This document shows, piece after piece, positions 56,461 through 64,000 of a stretch of DNA of 64,000 nucleotides; positions within the stretch are counted from its first letter, which is position 1; each line of letters starts with the position of its first letter. The translations under genes and the position numbers were made by a program. The notes beneath the pieces were generated by a model. It was not told where the DNA came from. It saw only the letters and a list, made by a program, of their open reading frames with translations, and made no database searches. The stretch is from Inia geoffrensis (taxonomy: Eukaryota > Chordata > Mammalia > Artiodactyla > Iniidae), in assembly GCA_036417435.1 (NCBI GenBank), contig CM070912.1:28880055-28944054 (forward strand), read 5' to 3'.

Positions 56461-57560
56461 CCACGTACCAGTAAATGAGGAGTGAGATAGGAATCCAGGA
56501 CCACATCACTCCATCTGCCTCTGTACTCTCCGGAGGTGGGACAGGTGGCACAATATGGTGATTCCTACCTCCTGGTCTTTGCCCATGATACTGCTTAAAA
56601 TGCAATGCCTTGCCCTAGTTATTATCTGCCTTCCTAATTTTTCAAGGCCTAACTGAAGTCCTCTGGGATTTGTAAATATTGCCCAGCCAGCATGATGTCT
56701 GGCACACTGTGGACATCAAGTGGAGATTTCCATCCACTGGCTCCCTTCTTGGAATTCCCGTTGCACTCGTTGGCTGTGTCTCCCACTTACCAACCAACGT
56801 TGTTTTCTGATTTTCCCTTAGACTTTAGTAGTATCTTCCTAATAAGTAGTCAGAGACTGACTGTCCTGATCAGTCATGTTAGTGGCAGATGTCCTGTGTG
56901 ACCACAGCTCACCAGTCACCCCTTCTCACTGGTCTTCAGGTTCCCCATCTGCAGAATAAGGGAACTTTGCCCTAGTTGCCTCTAAAGGAAACTTCAGCTT
57001 GAAAACGCATTGGCCCTGGGCCTGTTTTTTTTTAGACCTGGGAGCTAAGAATTGTTTTTATATTTGTAAAGAGTTATTTAAAAAAGAATATGTGACACCT
57101 ATGCTAGACCCTAAGAGCAGCGTAAGAGGGGATGGAGGAGGGATTTCTAAGCAGATGTGTTTTTTGTGAAGTCTTTCCCTCCCTGAGGGTGTTTTTTTTT
57201 TTTTTAAAGGAATTTAATTGAAATACACACAAGGGACATATTTGAATTGATCATTTTAATATTATGCTCTGGTTAAATGAGAAGAATGGTGTGAGGGTGT
57301 TAAGTTTATTGTCATGTTAGTATATAGAACAGTACATATTTCTATAGTTTATTTTCCCCTAAAATGATGTATTTGGAACTATTTTTCTTGCCCTCCTCCC
57401 TAACTCACAAGAAAGACAAAAATCACAGCTAAGGAGTTACATGTTTACTTAGAGTTTAGCAGTATTTTGGCATGTACCAGAGTGTGCATATTGTATCTCT
57501 GGTGCCCATATGCCAGATTTTTTTCTAGATAATTGCTTGTGCTTTATATTAAGAATTTTG

Positions 57561-57691
57561 AGGGAGTTCCCTGGTGGTCTAGTAGTGGTCAGGATTCAGT
57601 GCTTTCACTGCTGTGGCCCGGGTTCAATCCCTGGTTGGGGAACTGAGATCCTACAAGGCATGCGGCACAGCCAAAAAAAGAAAAAAGAAAA
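57561..57691 (+). mobile_element. Short tRNA-Glu-derived SINE
   Basis: The head gggagttccctggtggtcta, a B-box-like cgggttcaatccctggttgg and the end ggcacagccaaaaaaag. Target-site duplication aagaattttga lies at about 57550-57560 and 57692-57702. Confidence 0.9.
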
Positions 57692-58107
57692 AAGAATTTT
57701 GACAGTATACAAATCTCAGAGTCAGATTTCTGTGGAAAAAAATACAAGCAATAGCTATAGTTCATACATTGAAAACAAACATTTCTATAAACTATTACAT
57801 TTCTTTGAAGATTTTTTCATTTTAATGAATGCCTTTAAAGTGTGTGAAATCATCTAGCAAATGATGGTGAATCACCATGTAAATGCTGAGTAATCTTGGA
57901 GGGCCTGTTGTTATTCCTTTTTATATAATCCTGTCGTTTTCCTTTTTCTTCCTTGTCCAAAACCTTGTAAAGAAGAGTGGGAAAGCAGAAGTTAATAAAA
58001 ATGGCAGAGTGTAGAGTAAAATGAGAATAGTTGCCAGGATGAAAGGTACCACAATACAGGTTTGCCTTTGGGAATGTCACTACTTCCCAGAGTAAAGAAA
58101 TGAGAGA

Positions 58108-58330
58108 GGGCTTCCCTGGTGGCGCAGTGGTTGAGAGTCCGCCTGCCGATGCAGGGGACACGGGTTCGTGCCCCGGTCCGGGAGGATCCCACATGCCACG
58201 GAGCGGCTGGGCCCGTGAGCCACGGCCGCTGAGCCTGTGCGTCCGGAGCCTGTGCTCCGCAACGGGAGAGGCCACAACAGTGAGAGGCCCACGTACCGCA
58301 AAAAAAAAAAAAATTTAAAAAAAATTAAAA
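58108..58330 (+). mobile_element. Short CHR-family SINE
   Basis: An intact element. aagaaRtgagaga flanks it at about 58095-58107 and 58331-58343. The A-run is followed by an A/T-rich extension. Confidence 0.95.
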
Positions 58331-58951
58331 AAGAAGTGAGAGAATTTTTCCCAGGGAGTAAATAACTTAGCCATGTAGATTAAAAGCCATGTGACTTAAC
58401 CCAGTGGTATTCAGTTTTGAAGTATTTTCATGGTTTATTTGTTAGCAGTTTCCTTTATCAGTATTTTTCTTGACCTGATATTCCATTTTGTCCTATGATC
58501 CCTGAGAGATTAGCTCACATGAAAGCCTCCTGGAGAGCAGATGGCCAGTCCTGATGTAAAAATTTCCATGTTGTTCAGTTCCAGCATTTCTGCTCATTAT
58601 TTCATTGTATCCTTGGGTACCTTACTTTGTAGGACACCAAGTGCTGTTTACTCTAGCCCTCTGAGAGAGAATTAATTTCAGAAGCTCGGCAGTTTATACC
58701 CAGAGTCACAAGGTTTAGAGTCCCACCTTTTCCTTTCCGAAGGAGAGAGTGGGACACATTCTTAAAAATAATCATTCTCTGCTCTTGGATTCTTAAAAAT
58801 AATCATTCACGAAAAAATCTTTGTCTTATGTTTCCTTCCCAGATAATTGTCCATTATTAAGATTTACTGACTAACGGGCTTATTATCTTAGCCTAATCTT
58901 CTTCCTGAGTTACATGAATCTTGCTTTTTCATCATTGCCACCTTGGCACAG

Positions 58952-59506
58952 TCCAGTAGAACTATAAGATGAACCATGGAGGTATTTAAAAATTTCCTGG
59001 TGGCTGCATTAAAATTTAAGAAGAAATAGGTAAAATTAATAATTTATATTTTATTTAACCCAGTGTACCCAAATTATTAGCATTTCAACATGTAATCAGC
59101 ATAAAAACTATTGAGATATTTAACTTTTTTTTTTGAGCCAAGTCTTTTATACCTAACAGCCCCATCTCAATTCAGCTGCTAAATGTTCATTGGAAATACT
59201 TGATCTGTATTGAGAGTTCATAAAATTTACAGTTGAAAAAGTGATTTATATACCAAATATTTATATTGTTTCATTTTACTTATTTTATTGAAATATAGTT
59301 GATTTATAATATTATATTAGCTTCAGGTTACATACCCATGTTGTCTTAAACATACTTAAACATTTTCTGATAACTGAGTTGAGTATCACTTTTAAATTAA
59401 ATTAATTAAAATCAAATAAAGTTAAAATTTAGTCCCTCGGTTGCTCATATTTCAAGTGCTCATTAGCCACATATGGTTAGTGGCTACGACATAGGACAGT
59501 GCACTC
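58952..59506. mobile_element. Old hAT-type DNA transposon remnant with L1 fragment
   Basis: The outer parts (ggtggctgcattaaaattta, catttcaacatgtaatcagc; tttcaagtgctcattagcca, tatggttagtggctacgaca) form one old element. A short L1-3'-like piece (about 59270-59350, tattgaaatatagttgattt) sits inside. The family name is not certain. Confidence 0.5.
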
Positions 59507-59699
59507 AGGGCCTAGGCCTCATTATCCAAGTATCCCGGGGAAAACAGTTATTTCCTAAGATACTGAGTCTCCTTCCTGCAGGCACATCCTTGAGTTAATG
59601 CTTCAGAGTGTCCTCCTGGTAGTCTTGGTAATCTGGTAGTTGCTGAGTGCAAATTGTGAGCTTTGCTTCTGGCAGGACCCTTTATTATTAACTTTAAAG

Positions 59700-59830
59700 C
59701 ACAGTTAAAAATCTATTAGTGGAAAATAATCTGAAATAAATATATATATATATACATGTGTACATATCTGAATCACTTTGCTGTACACTTGAAACTTATA
59801 CAATATTGTAAATCAACTATACTTCAGTAG
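59700..59830 (+). mobile_element. L1 3' end fragment with (TA)n
   Basis: tatatatatatatacatgtg is followed by ctgaatcactttgctgtaca and cttgaaacttatacaatatt, the end of cetartiodactyl L1 3' sequence. Confidence 0.7.
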
Positions 59831-60711
59831 AAAGAAAAAACTATTCTCTTTTGCTAACAAAAGAAACGAATTCTTGTTCTTTCTGGAATGTTTGAGAATT
59901 TTAATATTTTGCCTCACTGAGGTCTTGCCTCAGAATGTGTTTGCTTTACCTTAATACTGAACTGAAGTTTTAATATTAAAAATTGAATTTAAAGCAGTGG
60001 TTTTAAGCAAAATAAAGTAGTCTGATATTAAAACATTAGGCAGTGGCCAAAAACAAAAAACCTGAATGCACACCAGAAAGGTCACAAGTGAGCCAGATGA
60101 ATCTGAATGGAAACCAGATGGAATTTCAGATCTTTCCATTCTCGATGCATCCTTGGTGGTTGCCATGAGGTAAATGGTGACAGTGCTGTGTGGAAGGTAC
60201 AAGAAGGTCAGCGGAAGCTCCACCTATGGGGGCGTGGGAAGCAGGGGTAGAGCATTCTGTTAGTGGCAGAAAAGAACCCTAGCCTCATAAAAGATAGCAA
60301 AGGGTAAACCTACAATACATGCTAAAAGTAGACAGTGTTTAATGGATCAGAGAAAGGCTGTTTGTTACTCAAAGCACACAGACGGCGAATCAGCATGATA
60401 GTATTCATTCTGCTCACCCCACGTCTCATGGGGAGCCTAGTGGTGGCTGTGTGTGCAGTGGGTTGCCTTGTAGCTGAGGGACACAGGGCCAAGGACTCAG
60501 CACCTTTTGTAGCAGGCGGCAGTCTTCATGCTGTGGTCACCTTGACCTACTTAGTGTCTGTGTGACCTGCTACAGAAACTGCTCAGTAACTACTGCCTTC
60601 ACCCAGATGTTCTTTCAAGATGTTGTTACATCTTGCAGGTGTTTTTCTGACACCTTGCACTGGATGGTTAATAGAGACTATAACTGGCCAGTTACCTGGC
60701 TAACAGTTTAT

Positions 60712-61751
60712 TGAGATTTTTTTTTTCTTTATTATGTTGAGGTAGGTTTCCTCTTTGCCCACTTTCTGGAGAGTTTTTATCATAAATGGGTGTTGAATTT
60801 TGTCAAAAGCTTTTTCTGCATCTATTGAGATGATCATGTGGTTTTTGTTCTTCAATTTGTTAATATGGTGTATCACATTGATTGATTTGCATATATTGAA
60901 GAGTCCTTGCATCCCTGGGATAAATCCCACTTGATCATGGTGTATGATCTTTTAGTATGTTGTTGGATTCTGTTTGCTAGTATTTTGTTGAGGATTTTTG
61001 CATCTATATTCATCAGTGATATTGGTCTGTAGTTTTCTTTTTTTGTAGTATCTTTGTCTGGTTTTGGTGTCAGGGTGATGGTGGCCTCATAGAATGATTT
61101 TGGGAGTGTTCCTTCCTCTGCAGTTTTTTGGAAGAGTTTGAGAAGGATGGGTGTTAGCTCTTCTCTAAATGTTTGATAGAATTCACCTGTGAAGCCATCT
61201 GGTCCTGGACTTTTGTTTGTTGGAAGATTTTTAATCGCAGTTTCAATTTCATTACTTGTGATTGGTCTGTTCATATTTTCTATTTTTTCCTGGTTCAGTC
61301 TTGGAAGGTTCTACCTTTCTAAGAATTTGTCCATTTCTTCCAGGTTGTCCATTTTATTGGCGTAGAGTTGCTTGTAGTAGTCTCTTAGGATGCTTTGTAT
61401 TTCTGCGGTGTCTGTTGTAACTTCTCCTTTTTCATTTCTAATTTTATTGATTTGAGTCTTCTCCCTCTTGATGAGTCTGGCTAATGGTTTATCAATTTTG
61501 TTTATCTTCTCAAAGAACCAACTTTTAGTTTTATTGATCTTTGCTATTGTTTTCTTTGTTTCTATTTCATTTATTTCTGCTCTGATCTTTATGATTTCTT
61601 TCCTTTTGCTAACTTTGGGTTTTGTTTGTTTTTCTTTCTCTATTTCCTTTAGGTGCAAGGTTAGATTGTTTATTTGAGATTTTTTTGTTTCTTGAGGTAG
61701 GCTTGTATTGCTATAAACTTCCCTCTTAGAACTGCTTTTGCTGCATCCCAT
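60712..61751 (-). pseudogene. L1 ORF2 reverse-transcriptase start, broken
   Basis: Three overlapping frames carry successive pieces: the linker ([17 protein letters not shown]), then [18 protein letters not shown] and [20 protein letters not shown], then [13 protein letters not shown]. Frameshifts and a stop separate them. The catalytic FADD region and everything downstream is missing. Confidence 0.88.
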
Positions 61752-61864
61752 AGGTTTTGGGTCGTCGTGTCTCCATTGTCATTTGTCTCTAGGTATTTTT
61801 TTATTTCTTCAGTGATGTCTTGTTTATTTAGTAATGTATTGTTTAGCCTCCATGTGTTTGTTTT

Positions 61865-62590
61865 TTACATTTTTTCCCTGTAATTCATTTCTAGTCTCAT
61901 AGCATTGTGGTCAGAAAAGATGCTTGATATGATTTCAGTTTTCTTAAATTTACTGAGGCTTGATTTGTGACCCAAGATGTGATCTATCCTGGAGAATGTT
62001 CCGTGTGCACTTGAGAAGAAAGTGTAATCTACGGTTTTTGGATGGAATGTCCTATAAATATCAATTAAATCTGTCGGGTCTATTGTGTCATTTAAAGCTT
62101 GTCTTTCCTTATTAATTTTCTGTTTGGATGATCTATCCATTGGTGTAAGTGAGGTGTTTTTAAAGTCCCCCACTATTATTGTGTTACTGTTGATTTCCTC
62201 TTTTATAGCTGTTAGCAGTTGCCTTGTGTATTGAGGTGTGCCTATGTTGGGTGCATATATAATTGTTATATCTTTTTCTTGGATTGATCCCTTGATCATT
62301 ATATAGTGTCCTTCCTTGTCTTTTGTAACATTCTTTATTTTCAAGTCTATTTTATCGGATATGAGTATTGCTACTCCAGCTTTCTTTTGATTGCCATTTA
62401 CATGGAATATCTTTTTCCATCCCCTCACTTTCAGTCTGTATGTGTCCCTAGGTCTGAAGTGGGTCTCTTGTAGACGGCATATATGTGGGTCTTGTTTTTG
62501 TAACCATTCAGCAAGCCTGTGTCTTTTGGTTGGAGCATTTAATCCATTCACGTTTAAGGTAATTATCCATATGTTTGTTCCTATTACCAT
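61865..62590 (-). pseudogene. L1 ORF2 endonuclease domain
   Basis: 241 residues encode nearly the whole APE-type endonuclease: ITLNVNGLN, QETHF, YAPN, GDF, DYTFFSSAHGTFSRIDHI and SDHNAMRLEMN. An extra Lys interrupts the usual GDFN motif (GDFKN), which would probably harm catalysis. The frame closes before the reverse transcriptase. Confidence 0.9.
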
Positions 62591-63066
62591 TTTCTTAATT
62601 GTTTTGGGTTTGTTTTTGTAGGTCCTTTTCTTCTCTTGTTTCCCACTTAGAGAGGTTCCTTTAGCATTTGTTATAGAGCTGTTTTGGTGGTGCTGAACTC
62701 TCTTAGCTTTTGCTTGTCTGTAAAGCTTTTGATTTCTCCATCGAATCTGAATGAGATCCTTGCTGGGTGGAGTAATCTTGGTTGTAGGTTCTTCCCTTTC
62801 ATCACTTTAAGTATATCATGCCACTCCCTTCTGGCTTTTAGAGTTTCTGCTGAGGAAAACAGCCCTTAACCTTATGGGAGTTCCCTTGTATGTTATTTGC
62901 CATTTTTCCCTTGCTGCTTTCAATAATGTTTCTTTGTCTTTAATTTTTGCCAATTTGATTACTGTGTGTCTTGGCGTGTTTCTCCTTGGGTTTATCCTGT
63001 ATGGGACTCTCTATACTTCCTGGATTTGGGTGGCTATTTCCTTTCCCATGTTAGGGAAGTTTTCGA

Positions 63067-63441
63067 CTATAATCTCTTCAAATATTTTCTTGGGTCCTTT
63101 CTCTCTTCTCCTTCTGGGACCCCTATAATGCGAATGTTGTTGTGTTTAATGTTGTCCCAGAGGTCTCTTAGGCTGTCTTCATTTCTTTTCATTCTTTTTT
63201 CTTTATTCTGTTCTGCGGCAGTGAGTTCCACCATTCTGTCTTCCAGGTCACTTATCCGTTCTTCTGCCTCAGTTATTCTCCTATTGATTCCTTCTAGTGT
63301 GGTTTTCATTTCAGTTATTGTATTGTTTATCTCTGTTTGTTTGTTTTTTAATTCTTCTAAGTCTTTGTTAAACGTTTCTTGCATCTTCTCGATGTTTGCC
63401 TCCATTCTTTTTCCGAGGTCCTGGATCATCTTTACTATCAT
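63067..63441 (-). pseudogene. L1 ORF1 fragment (coiled coil)
   Basis: About 124 residues remain of the L1 RNA-binding ORF1 protein. A heptad-rich coiled coil (EELKNKQTEINNTITEMK ... RRITEAEERISDLEDRM) leads into NIRIIGVPEGEE, the start of the RRM-like domain. ORF1 is incomplete at both ends. Confidence 0.88.
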
Positions 63442-63684
63442 TATTCTGAATTATTTTTCTGGAAGGTTGCCTATCTCTACTTCATTAAGTTGTTTTTCTG
63501 GGGTTTTACCTTGTTCCTTCATCTGGTACATAGCCCTCTGCCTTTTCATCTTGTCTGTCTTTCTGTGAATGTGGTTTTTGTTCCACAGGCTGCAGGATTG
63601 TAGTTCTTCTGCTGTCTGCGCTCTGGTGGATGAGGCTATCTAAGAGACTTGTGCAAGTTTGGAAATTTTATTATTATTATTATT

Positions 63685-63893
63685 TTATTTTTTTTTTTTT
63701 TGCGGTACGCGGGCCTCTCACTATTGTGGCCTCTCCCGTTGCGGAGCACAGGCTCTGGACGTGCAGGCTCAGTGGCCATGGCTCACGAGCCCAGCCACTC
63801 TGCGGCATGTGGGATCCTCCCAGACTGGGGCACAAACCCATGTCCCCTGCATCGGCAGGTGGACTCTCAACCTCTGCGCCACCAGGGAAGCCC
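63685..63893 (-). mobile_element. Short CHR-family SINE, antisense
   Basis: T-run, then tgcggtacgcgggcctctca through gccaccagggaagccc. It lies just beyond the 5' end of the L1. No clear target repeat because of the ATT-rich flank. Confidence 0.93.
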
Positions 63894-63904
63894 TATGCCA
63901 TTTT

Positions 63905-64000
63905 TTTTAATTTAAATTTTGAACTAATATTATGCTTGCAGAAAAGTTGGAAGAATAGAACAGGGAGTTTCCTAACGTCCTGCCTTCACTTAGCTTCCCC
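63905..64000. other. Possible L1-like sequence at window end
   Basis: aatttaaattttgaactaat followed by cagaaaagttggaagaatag resembles an L1-associated sequence I remember, but it is too short to assign. Confidence 0.3.

Larger units (their letters stand above)
60712..63657 (-). mobile_element. L1 LINE, antisense, truncated at both ends
   Basis: On the minus strand the order is ORF1 coiled coil, the ORF1-ORF2 interval, ORF2 endonuclease, then the start of the reverse transcriptase. The left limit is abrupt: L1 similarity stops at a T-run (A11 on the L1 strand) just after an internal AATAAAG. The 5' end is cut near gaggctatctaagagacttg. Several stops and frameshifts mean no full ORF remains. 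Confidence 0.9.
48870..64000 (+). other. TXNDC11 intron 5, at least 15.1 kb, open at window end
   Basis: No further coding exon is visible. Contents are an L2 with a mariner MITE (49.5-50.0 kb), four short CHR SINEs, a MER2 element, L2 at 55.1 kb, MLT1 at 55.9 kb, a short SINE at 57.6 kb, a hAT remnant at 59.0 kb and a 3-kb L1. I recognise nothing in 50030-52590, 54000-55080 or 56470-57550 beyond MIR-like traces. Confidence 0.6.

Noticed and set aside
57561..57640. tRNA-Glu gene candidates in SINE heads
   Set aside because: A and B boxes are present, but the acceptor stem and anticodon arm do not fold and each is followed by a SINE body and A-run.
12562..58318. Repeated open frames with [24 protein letters not shown] peptides at many SINE positions
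   Set aside because: They are the reverse reading of CHR SINE copies and not genes.
61865..62590. Possible intact endonuclease gene
   Set aside because: It is the L1 ORF2 endonuclease with an altered GDFN motif, closed before the reverse transcriptase, inside a truncated L1.
48870..64000. TXNDC11 exon 6 or later exons
   Set aside because: I looked for the continuation after SLKK (expected to start with Asp-Tyr-Leu-Gly) and found nothing with splice borders. The exon probably lies beyond the window.
1..64000. CRISPR arrays, operons, phage or plasmid features
   Set aside because: The sequence is vertebrate nuclear DNA; the repeated units are dispersed SINEs, not regularly spaced repeats.

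Overview
This window is nuclear DNA of a placental mammal, most likely a cetacean and perhaps a toothed whale. It has spliced genes with GT-AG introns, ancient mammalian repeats (MIR, L2, MER2, MER20-like, MLT1) and many CHR-family tRNA-Glu-derived SINEs. Several of those SINEs are nearly identical to one another and still have clear target-site duplications. I recognised no ruminant BovB or Bov-tA sequence. The species assignment is an inference from the repeats.

Two protein-coding genes lie head-to-tail on the + strand. Positions 1-16.6 kb carry the 3' two thirds of ZC3H7A: 14 coding exons encoding 670 residues to the stop, followed by a roughly 700-nt 3' UTR. After about 6 kb of intergenic sequence, a CpG island at about 22.5-23.3 kb holds the promoter and first exon of TXNDC11. 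Coding exons 2-5 of TXNDC11 follow at 30.3, 33.7, 37.3 and 48.8 kb. The window ends inside TXNDC11 intron 5, so the gene is open at its 3' end. The gene pair and orientation match human 16p13.13 as I remember it.

ZC3H7A is an RNA-binding zinc-finger protein linked to microRNA hairpin processing. TXNDC11 is an ER membrane thioredoxin-like protein that works with EDEM mannosidases in ER-associated degradation and binds DUOX oxidases. They are unrelated in function and share only position.

The rest is intronic or intergenic and rich in repeats: about 10 short CHR SINEs, about 12 long CHR SINEs, about 5 short tRNA-Glu SINEs, five MER20-like elements, a MER2/Tigger copy split by a SINE, two MLT1 LTRs, several L2 and MIR copies, a palindromic 80-bp mariner MITE, and a 3-kb antisense L1 with broken ORF1 and ORF2. 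I found no tRNA or rRNA gene, CRISPR array or novel gene system. The most interesting points are small: a start-stop uORF overlapping the TXNDC11 start codon, an ATF6/XBP1-type motif in its promoter, a tandem duplication at the last ZC3H7A splice acceptor, a tail-less tRNA-Glu 5'-half insertion, a microRNA-like mariner hairpin, and an inverted SINE pair next to TXNDC11 exon 2. Family names and human comparisons are from memory, without alignment.
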